A stretch of DNA of 64,000 bases, taken from contig JBMOMT010000027.1 of assembly GCA_049324835.1 (NCBI GenBank), forward strand, positions 1 through 64,000, in the 5' to 3' direction. Shown here piece after piece: positions 50,910 through 60,397 of this stretch. The stretch comes from JBMOMT01 sp049324835 (lineage in GTDB: Bacteria > Chloroflexota > Anaerolineae > CAYNKW01). The translations under genes and the position numbers were made by a program. Position 1 is the first letter of the stretch, and every line of letters starts with the position of its first letter. The notes below the pieces were generated by a model that searched no databases, was not told where the DNA came from, and worked only from the letters and a program-made list of their open reading frames with translations.

Positions 50910-51662
50910 GTGAAACTGATGGATCGTGTGGCTATTGTGACCGGGGCAGCCCAGGGTATCGGGCGGGCCATCGCCCTGGGCCTGGCCGGCGAAGGCGCCC
51001 ACGTGGTGGTGGCCGATCTGCAGGCAGCCAAAGCCGCCGAGACGGCGGCCGAGATAGAAAAAATGGGCCGCAGGTCACTGGCCCTGGGCGTGGACGTTTC
51101 GGATCTCGCGGCGATTTCGGCGATGATCCAAAAGACGGTGGAAACGTTCGGCGCCATCGACATCCTGGTGAACAACGCCGGCATCGCCCTGCCCACCCCT
51201 TTTTTGGAAACCACCGAAGCGGATTGGGACCAGATCATCGACGTCAATCTCAAGGCGGCCTTTTTTTGTAGCCAATACGCCGCCCGGATCATGGTCGAGC
51301 AGGGGCGGGGCAAGATCGTCAACCTGGCGTCCACGTCGTCGTTCGTGGCCGGGCGTCAAGAAGTGCCCTATGCCATCTCCAAGGCGGGCGTGCGTATGCT
51401 CACGGCGGCGGCCTCGGCGGAGTTGGCCCCCTACGGGATCAACGTCAACGCCATCGCGCCGGGGCTGATCAAAACCCCACTGACCGCCAGACACTTTTCC
51501 AGCCCGGAGGCGCTGGAGGCCCGCGTCAGGGCCAAGACGCCCATGGGCCGCGCCGGTTTGCCGGAAGATCTGGTGGGCGCGGTGATCTTTTTGTGCAGCG
51601 ACGAGGCCGCTTATGTGACCGGTCACACGCTGGTGGTGGACGGCGGCTGGCTGACCCAGTGA
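50910..51662 (+). CDS. SDR family oxidoreductase
   Basis: This 250-residue SDR has TGAAQGIGRA, NNAG, Ser in NLASTSSFV and YAISK. VVADLQAAK indicates NAD preference. GTG 50910 is chosen because AAGGAG lies 6 nt upstream. It is followed after 55 nt by an old-yellow-enzyme gene. This repeats in reverse order the enoate reductase + SDR pairing at 33.7-36.6 kb, next to a second amino acid importer. Confidence 0.9.
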   Translation: MKLMDRVAIVTGAAQGIGRAIALGLAGEGAHVVVADLQAAKAAETAAEIEKMGRRSLALGVDVSDLAAISAMIQKTVETFGAIDILVNNAGIALPTPFLETTEADWDQIIDVNLKAAFFCSQYAARIMVEQGRGKIVNLASTSSFVAGRQEVPYAISKAGVRMLTAAASAELAPYGINVNAIAPGLIKTPLTARHFSSPEALEARVRAKTPMGRAGLPEDLVGAVIFLCSDEAAYVTGHTLVVDGGWLTQ

Positions 51663-51717
51663 GCCATTTCGTGAACGTTTTGTTATCATCATCAACACTC
51701 TCACACAGGAGGATACG

Positions 51718-53673
51718 GTGAGCAAGACCTTTGAGACGCTTTTCAATCCCATCAAGATCGGCGCGCTGGAGGTGCGCAACCGCATCGCCCTGGCCCCCAT
51801 GGCCAATTACATGTCCGACGAGCGGGGCACCATGACGCAGCCCCAGATCGACTTTATGGCGGCGCGGGCCAGGGGCGGGGCGGGGCTGCTGATCATGGGT
51901 TCCATTTACGTGCAGCACCCCCACGCCCGCTTTGGCGTGGGCCAGTTGGGTCTGTACGACGACAGCCTGCTGCCCGGCTACGAGTATATGGTGGCGGCGG
52001 TCAAGGCGCACGGCGCCAGGGTAGCGGCGCAGATTCACCACGCCGGCCGGCAGACGACGCGAGCGGCCATCGAGGGGCAGCAGCCGGTGGCGCCGTCGCC
52101 CATCGCTCGCGGCGGCAAGTACAGCGATGAACCGCGCGAGCTTGCGGTGGCCGAGATCCAAGAGATCATCGAGGCCTACGCCCAGACGGCCCGGCGCTGC
52201 GTGCGCGCCGGCTTTGACGCCATCGAGCTGCACTGCGCCCACGGCTACCTGCCGTGCGAGTTCATGTCGCCCTTTTCCAACAAACGTAGCGATGCGTACG
52301 GCGGCGATCTCGACGGTCGCATGAGGTTTCCACTGGAGCTGTTGGCGCGCGTCCAAGAGGCTGTCGGCCCCGATGTGCCGGTCTGGTGCCGCATCGTCGG
52401 CAGTGAACTGGTGGAGGGCGGCCTGACCCTCGACGACATGGTGGTCATCGCCAGGATGCTGGTCGACGCCGGCTCGGCGGCCATCAGCGTTTCACGCGGC
52501 ATCGCGCCCTATTACTGGACGGTGTCCGACTATTATCACGAGCGTGGGCACAGCGTGGCCTACGCCGCGGCCATCCGGGCGGCGGTGGACGTGCCGGTGA
52601 TGGTGGCCGGCCGGATCACCGATGCCGAACACGCCGAGGCTATCCTGCGCAACGGCCAGGCCGACATGGTGGCCCTGGGCCGGGCGCTCATCGCCGACCC
52701 CGAGTGGCCCAACAAGGTCGCCGCCGGGCGCGTGGACGACATCATGCCCTGCATCAGTTGCAACAAGGGCTGCCACGATCCGATGAAAAAGGTGCGCCAC
52801 ACCATCTGCCTGGTCAACGCCGAGGCCGGTCGTGAAGCCGAGTTGCCGATCACGCCCGCCGAAACGCCCAGGAAGGTGATCGTCGTGGGCGGCGGCCCCG
52901 CCGGGCTGGAGGCGGCCCGTGTGGCCGCGCTGCGGGGGCACAACGTGACTCTGTACGAAAAACAGGATCGCCTGGGCGGGCGCTGGTATCTGGGCTCGCA
53001 GGTGCCGTGTAAGGAGCATTTCTACGACCTGATCGAGTATTTCCGCGATCAGGCGCTCGAGCACGGCGCAAAAATCGAGACCGGCCGGGCGGTCTCGGTC
53101 GAGGACGTGGCCGCGCAAAACCCGGATGTGGTCGTCGTCGCTGTCGGCGCCAGTCCCATCGTGCCGCCCATCCCCGGCGCCGATCGGGACCTGGTGGTGA
53201 CCACGGACGACGTGCTGGCCGGCAAGGCCCAGGTGGGCGAAAACGTGCTGATCGTCGGCGGCGGTTCGTGTGGCGCCGAGACAGCCGATTTCCTGGCCGT
53301 GCGTGGCAAAAAGGTGACCGTGGTCGAGATGCTGGACACCCTCTGCCCCGATATGCTGCCCGACGCCAAATATTTTCTCCTGGAGCGGCTGGAGAAGGCC
53401 GGTGTGGTCACGCTGACCTCCACCAGGGTGGAAGAGATCGGCCAGGGGTGGGTGGCGCTGAGCAAAAAAGAGCCTGGGCTGGACGTGGCCTGGACGGCGA
53501 CGCTGGAGGGTGTGGACACGGTTGTCCTGGCCGTGGGCGCCAGACCCAACGAGGCGGCGGTCCGCTCTTTCCGGGAACTGGACGCCGAGGTGCACGTCAT
53601 CGGCGACTGTGTGCAGCCCGGCTTTGCCATCGACGCCATCTACCAGGGCAGCAAGGTTGGCCGGGAGATTTAG
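51718..53673 (+). CDS. Old yellow enzyme / 2,4-dienoyl-CoA reductase family flavoprotein
   Basis: This 651-residue enzyme, the same length as its paralogue at 33733, has the complete cluster motif C-x2-C-x3-C-x11-C (CISCNKGCHDPMKKVRHTIC). FMN barrel motifs are NRIALAPMANYM, AQIHHAGRQ and IELHCAHGYLPCEFMSPFSN. Rossmann segments are VIVVGGGPAGLEAARVA and VLIVGGGSCGAETADFL. It would reduce conjugated double bonds of enoyl-CoA or enone compounds with NAD(P)H. GTG 51718 has AGGAGG upstream. The gene begins the run SDR-reductase-mutase-thiolase. Confidence 0.9.
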   Translation: MSKTFETLFNPIKIGALEVRNRIALAPMANYMSDERGTMTQPQIDFMAARARGGAGLLIMGSIYVQHPHARFGVGQLGLYDDSLLPGYEYMVAAVKAHGARVAAQIHHAGRQTTRAAIEGQQPVAPSPIARGGKYSDEPRELAVAEIQEIIEAYAQTARRCVRAGFDAIELHCAHGYLPCEFMSPFSNKRSDAYGGDLDGRMRFPLELLARVQEAVGPDVPVWCRIVGSELVEGGLTLDDMVVIARMLVDAGSAAISVSRGIAPYYWTVSDYYHERGHSVAYAAAIRAAVDVPVMVAGRITDAEHAEAILRNGQADMVALGRALIADPEWPNKVAAGRVDDIMPCISCNKGCHDPMKKVRHTICLVNAEAGREAELPITPAETPRKVIVVGGGPAGLEAARVAALRGHNVTLYEKQDRLGGRWYLGSQVPCKEHFYDLIEYFRDQALEHGAKIETGRAVSVEDVAAQNPDVVVVAVGASPIVPPIPGADRDLVVTTDDVLAGKAQVGENVLIVGGGSCGAETADFLAVRGKKVTVVEMLDTLCPDMLPDAKYFLLERLEKAGVVTLTSTRVEEIGQGWVALSKKEPGLDVAWTATLEGVDTVVLAVGARPNEAAVRSFRELDAEVHVIGDCVQPGFAIDAIYQGSKVGREI

Positions 53674-53694
53674 ACGCGCACGGGGAGTGATGCG

Positions 53695-55368
53695 ATGGGT
53701 TCTGAGGAAGACAGAATGGATGAAGCATCGTTGCGCCGGCAGTACAGGGCGGCTCTCGCCGCTGCCCGGCAGCGGCGAGAGGTTTTTGCCACCGATTCGG
53801 GCCTGCCGCTGGAGGCGGTTTACACGCCGGAGGAGCTGGCCGGGCAGGGTTTCGACTTTGCCCAGGAGCTGGGTTATCCTGGCCTTTACCCCTACACCCG
53901 GGGGGTGCATCCGGCCATGTACCGCGACGATTTCTGGATCATGGGCCAGTACTCCGGCTTTGGCTCGGCCGAAGAGGCCAACGAGCGCTACAAGATGCTG
54001 CTGGCTCAGGGCCAGACCGGCTTTTCGGTGGCGCTCGACCTGCCCACCCAGACCGGCTACGACGCCGACGATCCCCTGGTGGAAGGGGAGGTGGGCAAAG
54101 TGGGTGTGCACCTGGGCTCTCTGGCCGACGTGGAACGGCTCTTTGACGGCATTCCGCTGGAAAAGGTGCGCCAGATCCGCACCACGGCCAACGCCATCGG
54201 CCCCGTTTTTCTGGCTTTTTGCGTGGCCGCCTTTGAGAAACGAGGCATCTCGCCGGGCGACGTGCGCATCTTTATCCAGAACGACGTGCTCAAAGAGTAC
54301 ATCGGTCGCGGGGCCTACATCTTTTCGCCGGGGCCGTCGGTCAAACTCTCCACCGATGTCATCGAGTACTGCGCCAAACACCTGCCCGCCTGGGTGCCGC
54401 TGGCCATGAGCGGCTATCACATCCGCGATAGCGGCAGCACGGCGGCCCAGGAGCTGGCCTTCACCTTTGCCAACGCTCTGGCTTACATCGAGAGTGCGCT
54501 GGAGCGGGGGCTTGCCATAGACGATTTTGCGCCGCAGCTTTTCACCTTTCTGGCGGCCAGCATCGATTTTCTCGAAGAGGTGGCCAAGTTCCGGGCGGCG
54601 CGTCGTTTCTGGGCGCGGCTGATGCGGGAACGCTTTGGCGCGCAAAACCCCGAATCGATGAAACTGCGCATCTTTGCCTACACCCTGGGCGGCAACCTGG
54701 TGGCGCCCCAGCCGCTCAACAACATCGTGCGGGTGGCGGTGGAGACGCTGGCGGCGGTGTTGGGCGGCGTGCAGACCATCGCCACCTCCTCTTTCGACGA
54801 GGCCTACTGCCTGCCCTCGCCGGAGGCGGTGACGGTGGCCCTGCGCACGCAGCAGATCATCGCCCACGAGATCGGTGTGACCCACACCGTCGACGCGCTG
54901 GGCGGCTCCTACGCCCTGGAGCATCTGACCACCCGCATCGAGCGGGAGGTGCGCCAGATCGTCGAGCGCGTCGAGGCGGCCGGCGGCGCTGTGGCCTGCA
55001 TCGAGCAGGGCTATTTCCAGCGGGAGCTGGCCAACGCGGCCTACCGGCGACAAAAGGCCATCGAAAGCGGCGACAAGGTGCTGGTGGGGCTCAACCGTCA
55101 TCAGGACGAAAAAGAGGTCAGCATCCCGGTGTTCAAGGTGGATGCCGAATCCGAGCGGCGACAGGTGCAGCGGCTGTGCGAGCTGCGCCAGACGCGTGAT
55201 CCCGAAGCCGTGACGCGGACGCTGGCCGCCCTGGAAGGGGCGGCGCGCCGCGACGAAAACGTGGTGCCGGCCACCATCGAAGCGGTCAGGGCCTACGCCA
55301 CGCTGGGTGAGATCTGCGATACGCTGCGCCGGGTTTATGGTGTCTATCGGCCCAGCACAATAATTTGA
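53695..55368 (+). CDS. Methylmalonyl-CoA mutase family large subunit, divergent, no B12 domain
   Basis: This 557-residue protein covers the substrate-binding TIM barrel of acyl-CoA mutases: YTRGVHPAMYR, GFGSAEEANERYKMLLAQGQ, IQNDVLKEYIGRGAYIF, SGYHIRDSGSTAAQELAFT. No cobalamin-binding domain (DxHxxG) follows, so a separate small subunit is needed, and none is in the window. The near-invariant RQY of methylmalonyl-CoA mutase reads GQY (WIMGQYSGF), and TAQQP reads VAPQP, so the substrate may be another branched acyl-CoA. An internal ATG at 53716 is also possible. It is coupled to the thiolase 25 nt downstream. Confidence 0.87.
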   Translation: MGSEEDRMDEASLRRQYRAALAAARQRREVFATDSGLPLEAVYTPEELAGQGFDFAQELGYPGLYPYTRGVHPAMYRDDFWIMGQYSGFGSAEEANERYKMLLAQGQTGFSVALDLPTQTGYDADDPLVEGEVGKVGVHLGSLADVERLFDGIPLEKVRQIRTTANAIGPVFLAFCVAAFEKRGISPGDVRIFIQNDVLKEYIGRGAYIFSPGPSVKLSTDVIEYCAKHLPAWVPLAMSGYHIRDSGSTAAQELAFTFANALAYIESALERGLAIDDFAPQLFTFLAASIDFLEEVAKFRAARRFWARLMRERFGAQNPESMKLRIFAYTLGGNLVAPQPLNNIVRVAVETLAAVLGGVQTIATSSFDEAYCLPSPEAVTVALRTQQIIAHEIGVTHTVDALGGSYALEHLTTRIEREVRQIVERVEAAGGAVACIEQGYFQRELANAAYRRQKAIESGDKVLVGLNRHQDEKEVSIPVFKVDAESERRQVQRLCELRQTRDPEAVTRTLAALEGAARRDENVVPATIEAVRAYATLGEICDTLRRVYGVYRPSTII

Positions 55369-55392
55369 CATGAAAAAATAGAGGGAAAAGAT

Positions 55393-56553
55393 ATGCCAGA
55401 AGCCGTCATTGTGGCAGCCGTGCGCACCCCTTCTGGCAGGCGCAACGGCAAACTGAAAGATTTTCACCCCACCGGGCTGGCCGCTGCCGTTTTGAATGCG
55501 GTGGTGCGCCGGGCAGGCATCGAACCGGCGATGGTGGACGATATTGTCATGGGCTGCGTGCTGCCGGCCGGGGATCAGGGTCTCAACGTGGCTCGCAACG
55601 CGGCTCTGCTGGCCGGTTTCCCGGTGGAGCTGCCGGCCACGACGGTGGATCGCCAGTGTGGCTCCGGGCAGCAGGCGATCCACTTTGCGGCCAATCTGAT
55701 CCAGACGGGCGTGTGCGAGGTCGTCATCGCCGGCGGTGTGGAGAGCATGACCCGTGTGCCCATGGGCAGCACACGCCGCATCGACGGGCGGGGGTATCCG
55801 TTTACCGACGAGCTTTTGGCGCGTTATCCCATCACCAGCATGGGCCTGGCCGCCGAGATGATCGCCGAAAAGTGGGGCCTGGCCCGCGCCGAGCTGGATG
55901 CGTTCAGCCTGCGCAGCCATCAACTGGCCCACCAGGCGACGCTGGAAGGGCGCTTCCGGCAAGAGATCCTGCCGCTGGAAGTGACCGCCGAGGGCGTCGT
56001 CGAGACGATGGACGCGGACGAGACCATCCGGCCCGGCGCCAGCCTGGACGCGCTGGCGAGTCTGAAACCGGCCTTCAAAGAAGATGGTGTGGTGACGGCC
56101 GGTAATGCCAGTCCCATTTCCGATGGGGCGGCGGCGTTGCTGTTGATGTCGTTGGAGCGGGCCCGGTTGCTGGGCCTCAGGCCGCGCGCCCGCATCGCCG
56201 CGCAGGTGGTGGTGGGGGTGGATCCGGTCATCGCGCTCACTGGCCCCATCCCCGCCACGGGCCGCATTCTGGAGCGGGCGGGCATGAGCCTGGGGGACAT
56301 CGATCTTTTTGAGGTCAACGAAGCGTTCGCCTCGGTGGTGCTGGCCTGGCAGCGTGAGGTGGAACCGGATATGGATCGGGTCAACGTGAACGGCGGCGCC
56401 ATCGCCGTGGGGCATCCGCTGGGGGCCAGCGGCGCGCGTATCATGACCACGCTCTTGCACGAACTGGAGCGGCGCGATGCGGCGCTGGGTTTGCAGACCA
56501 TGTGCTGCTTTGGGGGTCTGGGCATCGCCACCATCATCGAGCGGATGGGATAA
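55393..56553 (+). CDS. Thiolase family acetyl-CoA acyltransferase
   Basis: This 386-residue thiolase has the nucleophilic Cys in DRQCGSGQQAIH (about residue 88), VNEAFASVV, NGGAIAVGHPLGASGAR and the second catalytic Cys in MCCFGGLG. It is more classical than the thiolase at 39627. It cleaves 3-oxoacyl-CoA, most likely finishing the pathway of the reductase and mutase upstream. GAGGGAAAAG precedes the ATG. Confidence 0.92.
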   Translation: MPEAVIVAAVRTPSGRRNGKLKDFHPTGLAAAVLNAVVRRAGIEPAMVDDIVMGCVLPAGDQGLNVARNAALLAGFPVELPATTVDRQCGSGQQAIHFAANLIQTGVCEVVIAGGVESMTRVPMGSTRRIDGRGYPFTDELLARYPITSMGLAAEMIAEKWGLARAELDAFSLRSHQLAHQATLEGRFRQEILPLEVTAEGVVETMDADETIRPGASLDALASLKPAFKEDGVVTAGNASPISDGAAALLLMSLERARLLGLRPRARIAAQVVVGVDPVIALTGPIPATGRILERAGMSLGDIDLFEVNEAFASVVLAWQREVEPDMDRVNVNGGAIAVGHPLGASGARIMTTLLHELERRDAALGLQTMCCFGGLGIATIIERMG

Positions 56554-56703
56554 AAGGGCAACCGAGACATGCCAGTCGCGGTGAAGGGTGCCCGTCCGCC
56601 CCAGTGTGAAATCTTGTCAGACATGCTGGCCTGGCGATAGCGTGCCGGAGCGATCCTGGGCCAGGTTGAGATTGTTTATCGTCGTTTTTTTAAGGAGGAC
56701 GGC

Positions 56704-58344
56704 ATGGCGGAACTGCAGAACCTGATCAAAGACTACCTGGCATTTGCCTTCAAGAGTGATCCCATCCAGGCGACGCGACTGGGAGTGCACGACTATGACC
56801 ATCAGTTGGGCGTCCTGACGCCCGATGCGGTGGCCCAGGAAGCAGCCACGAGGCAGGATTTCCTGCGCCGTTTTCAGGCCATCGAAACCAAAGAACTCGA
56901 TGCCGACGAGCGCATGGACTTGCGGGTGGCGATCATCGACCTGGAGACGGCGCTGCGCCGCCACGAAGACCTGCGGGTGTGGCAACGCGCGCCCTATTGG
57001 TATCTGGAACGGCTGGGCGGGGCATTTTCCAACCTGATCGGCCGCCAGTTTGCGCCGGCCGAGGAACGGGGCCGGCGGCTGCTCTCGCGCATGCGGCAGA
57101 CGCCGGATTACCTCCAATCGGCCCAGGCCAACCTCAACGAAGAATCGCCGCCGCTCTACGTCGAGATGGGCCTGACATCGGCCAGAGGACTGAAGCAGTT
57201 CCTGGGTGAGGCGGTGCTGGGATTCGCTGCCGAGCTGCCGCCCGCGTTGGAGGCAGACGTGCAGCGGGCCGTGGAGGGGATAGGGGCGGCTCTGACCGAT
57301 TTCGAGGCGTTTCTGAAGGGGCTGCACGGTCGCGCCGGGGGGCATTATGCCTGCGGCGCGGAGCACTTTGATTTCCTGCTGCAGAATTTTCACCTGTTGG
57401 ACATGGATCACGAATCGCTGTACAAATTTGGCCTGGAGCACGTGGCCGCCGACCGGGCCCGGCTGGAGGGCTATGCCAGCGAGCAGGACCCCAACCGCAC
57501 CTGGGTCGAGCAGATCGACCGTGTCAAAGAGGCGCATCCCCAACCGGAGGATTTCAAAGACTCTTATGGCTGCGAGATGAAACTGGCGCGGCAGCATTGT
57601 GTGGAGCAAGACCTGATCACCCTGCCGGAGGGTGAGGTGTGCCGCATGGTCTGGCTGCCCACTTATTTGCGGGCCAGTCTGCCCATCGCGGTGATGGGCA
57701 CCACGCCGCCCTTTGAGCCCGGTCTGGAGAGTGAGTGGCTCATCACGCCCCTGGATCCGGAGGCATCACCGGAACGGCAGAAACAGCACATGCGGGACAA
57801 TTGTTATGCTTTTGCTCGCTCTATCGCGTTGCACGAGATCTATCCGGGCCACCACTTGCAAAAAGTGCACCACAAGCTGGCGACAAAGAATTCACCCATG
57901 CGGTGTTATTTCAGCAGCCCCGTTTTTGTGGAAGGATGGGGCCTTTACACCGAAGACCTGTTCGAAGAGACCGGTTTTATCCACGAACCGCCGGTGATGC
58001 TGTTTAAATTGCGCAACGCTCTGTGGCGCTCGGTGCGCGTGGTCATCGATACGGGCCTTCACACGCGGAACATGAGCTTTGAGGATGCGGTCGATCTGCT
58101 GCAAGAGGAGGTCTGCCTGGATCCACACATGGCCGAGGGTGAGGTGCGGCGTTATACCACCCACAACAACCCCACCTACCCTTCGTCGTATCTGGTGGGC
58201 AAGGTGCTCATCCAGGAACTGCGGGAGAAATGGCGCCGCCAGCAGGGCGACTCGTACAGCCTCAAGGCTTTTCACGATCTTTTGCTGAGTTTCGGGTCGC
58301 CGCCAGTGAAGCTCATCGCCGAGCGGATGCTGGCCGAGCAGTAG
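56704..58344 (+). CDS. DUF885 family putative metallopeptidase
   Basis: This 546-residue protein carries the DUF885 signature HEIYPGHHLQKVHH (His377 onward) and VEGWGLYTEDLFEE, which together resemble a gluzincin zinc site. No signal peptide is visible: it begins MAELQNLIKDYLAFAFKSDP, so it is probably cytoplasmic. Peptidase activity is likely but unproven for most of the family. Its place just before a third oligopeptide-type importer supports peptide handling. AAGGAGG precedes the ATG. Confidence 0.82.
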   Translation: MAELQNLIKDYLAFAFKSDPIQATRLGVHDYDHQLGVLTPDAVAQEAATRQDFLRRFQAIETKELDADERMDLRVAIIDLETALRRHEDLRVWQRAPYWYLERLGGAFSNLIGRQFAPAEERGRRLLSRMRQTPDYLQSAQANLNEESPPLYVEMGLTSARGLKQFLGEAVLGFAAELPPALEADVQRAVEGIGAALTDFEAFLKGLHGRAGGHYACGAEHFDFLLQNFHLLDMDHESLYKFGLEHVAADRARLEGYASEQDPNRTWVEQIDRVKEAHPQPEDFKDSYGCEMKLARQHCVEQDLITLPEGEVCRMVWLPTYLRASLPIAVMGTTPPFEPGLESEWLITPLDPEASPERQKQHMRDNCYAFARSIALHEIYPGHHLQKVHHKLATKNSPMRCYFSSPVFVEGWGLYTEDLFEETGFIHEPPVMLFKLRNALWRSVRVVIDTGLHTRNMSFEDAVDLLQEEVCLDPHMAEGEVRRYTTHNNPTYPSSYLVGKVLIQELREKWRRQQGDSYSLKAFHDLLLSFGSPPVKLIAERMLAEQ

Positions 58345-58476
58345 GGGTGCGCCGGACCGAAGGCTCGAGGACGAGTCCAGATGAAGGGAGGAGGTGATGA
58401 GACCGCGGTGATGCAACGATGTAGGATTCGATAAGTTGACCCGACTGAGAGGAGATTCAGAGAGGAGAGAATTCCC

Positions 58477-60210
58477 ATGTGGTACAGAAAACCTGGTGTT
58501 CTGATGGTAGGTTTGATGATCGTTGGCCTGTTGCTGTCGGCGTGCGCCACGCCGACGCCAGAAGTGATCGAAAAAGTGGTCACCCAGGTGATCAAAGAGA
58601 CGGTCAAGGAGACGGTGATCGTCGAGGGCACGCCTCAGGTGGTGGAAAAAGAGGTCACGCGGGTTATTGTCGCGACGGCAGAGCCGACGCCGGCCTCTAT
58701 GGCTGGGGTGTGTGAATGTGGCGGCGACGTCATCATCGGCTCCAACGGCGATGGCAAGATCGTCAACCCCATCCTGGCCATCGACACCGATGGCTTTTGG
58801 CGCACCGACCTGATGTTCGACAGCCTGGTTCGTGTCGATCCCGAGACCACCGCCCCGGTGGGGCAGCTGGCCGAATCGTGGGACATCTCGGATGACGCCA
58901 CCACCTATACCTTTCACCTGGTCGATGCCGACGTGCGCTGGCACGACGGTGAGCCGTTTACGGTGGCAGACATCGAGTTCACCATGATGGAGATCCTCAA
59001 GTCCACCTATACCGGCATTTTCCAGACACGCTTTGCCGACCTGGTGGGCGCCGACAAGGTGATCGCCGGGGAGGCCACAGAGCTGGAGGGCTTTCAAGTC
59101 ATCGACGACAAGACGGTGCAGTTCAAGTTGAACCAGCCCAACGCTTCGTTCCTGGCCTATGCCATCCGCGATCTTAAATTCCTGCCCAAACACTTGCTGG
59201 AAGGCCAGGAGATCACCGAAGACATGCCTTACAGCCTGGCGCCGGTGGGCAATGGCCCCTACAAGTTCAAAGAATGGGACAAGGGCAACCGCTTTGTCAT
59301 GGAATGGAACGAGGACTATTGGGGTGGCCGCCCCTGTGTCAAGACGCTGACCACGGTGGTCATCCCCGATATGCAGGCGCTGGCAGCGGCTGTCGAGGCC
59401 GGCGACATCGACATGACCATCATGGTGCCGCCCACCGAGGTGGCGCGCCTGGCCCAGGTGGATGGGCTGGCCTACTACAAGCAGCCGTCGGTGGGTGCGG
59501 AAGTGTTGTGGTTCAACCCCAATCACCCCATCCTGGGCGACGTGCGGGTACGCAGAGCCATCGCTCACGCCATCGACGTCCAGGCCTTCACCGAGGGCGT
59601 GCTTCAGGGCACCACCGATCCGGCCAACTCGCAGCTCACCACGGCCAGTTGGGCCTACAACCCCAATGCCACCCTGCCGGAGTACAATCCTGAGAAGGCC
59701 AAAGAGCTGTTGGCCGAAGCGGGTTATGCCGATGGTTTCAAGATCAAGCTGTCCACCAATCAGGGCAACTTTTTCCGCGAGCACTTTGTCGAGTACGTCC
59801 AGGCAGAGTTGGCCAAGGTGGGCATTGAGGTGGAGGTCGTCAAAGCCGAGTGGGGCACCTTTATCGGTGCCGTCATGGCTGGCGACTTTGAGATGCGCTT
59901 CCACAACCAGACCGGCGGCATCCCCGACCCGGATGTCATCGTGGAGGTCTTTCACACCGATGGGGCCAACAACTATGGCAAATACAGCAACCCTGAGGTG
60001 GATCGTCTGCTCGAAGAGGCCGGGCTGAGCACCAACCTCGAAGAACGTAAACAGATGTACTACCAGGTTCAGGATCTGCTCAACGAGGATCTGATCGGCT
60101 TCCCGGCCTTTTGGCGTCCCAACCCGCTGGTTGCCAACGCCAGGTACGGCAATGTGGTGCCCTCGGTGCTCCACACCTACGGCGGCGTGCACAACTGGTG
60201 CGTCAAATAG
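58477..60210 (+). CDS. ABC transporter substrate-binding lipoprotein, family 5
   Basis: This 577-residue protein has a lipoprotein signal ending LSAC and the tether EVIEKVVTQVIKETVKETVI, then an SBP family 5 domain (VRWHDGEPFTVADIEFTMME, NGPYKFKEWDKGNRF). A short CECGG segment follows the tether. It is followed by its two permeases, giving an importer set without ATPases. GAGAGGAGAG precedes the ATG. Among the three family 5 proteins here the tether is nearly the same, while the binding domains differ. Confidence 0.9.
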   Translation: MWYRKPGVLMVGLMIVGLLLSACATPTPEVIEKVVTQVIKETVKETVIVEGTPQVVEKEVTRVIVATAEPTPASMAGVCECGGDVIIGSNGDGKIVNPILAIDTDGFWRTDLMFDSLVRVDPETTAPVGQLAESWDISDDATTYTFHLVDADVRWHDGEPFTVADIEFTMMEILKSTYTGIFQTRFADLVGADKVIAGEATELEGFQVIDDKTVQFKLNQPNASFLAYAIRDLKFLPKHLLEGQEITEDMPYSLAPVGNGPYKFKEWDKGNRFVMEWNEDYWGGRPCVKTLTTVVIPDMQALAAAVEAGDIDMTIMVPPTEVARLAQVDGLAYYKQPSVGAEVLWFNPNHPILGDVRVRRAIAHAIDVQAFTEGVLQGTTDPANSQLTTASWAYNPNATLPEYNPEKAKELLAEAGYADGFKIKLSTNQGNFFREHFVEYVQAELAKVGIEVEVVKAEWGTFIGAVMAGDFEMRFHNQTGGIPDPDVIVEVFHTDGANNYGKYSNPEVDRLLEEAGLSTNLEERKQMYYQVQDLLNEDLIGFPAFWRPNPLVANARYGNVVPSVLHTYGGVHNWCVK

Positions 60211-60281
60211 TGACGTCACGCTGGTGAACGCCGTTCCGCGAGAGGCTGCATCGCCTGTAGCCTGAAGACAGGGAACGCATC

Positions 60282-60315
60282 GGGAGGGGCTGGGCTCGGA
60301 AACCCTGCCCCTCCC
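60282..60315 (+). terminator. GC-rich hairpin after the binding protein gene
   Basis: GGGAGGGGC and GCCCCTCCC form a 9-bp stem, extended by inner pairs, about 70 nt after the stop. No T-run follows, so partial termination or mRNA protection is more likely than full arrest. Confidence 0.5.
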
Positions 60316-60397
60316 CACACCTGCTTTTGCCGGATCGTCAGGGACGGCTGTCATCTCGTCACGATCCGTCGACGACGAAAGAGTGAGGAGTTGATCT

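Noticed and set aside
52492..56460. A 1322-codon open frame on the minus strand
   Set aside because: It lies antisense to the enoate reductase, mutase and thiolase genes. Its translation is His/Gly/Arg-rich, without any family motif, and reflects the codon bias of the real genes in high-GC DNA.
57892..60354. An 820-codon open frame on the minus strand
   Set aside because: It is antisense to the DUF885 and binding protein genes. Its composition is shadow-like and no ribosome site or domain is seen.
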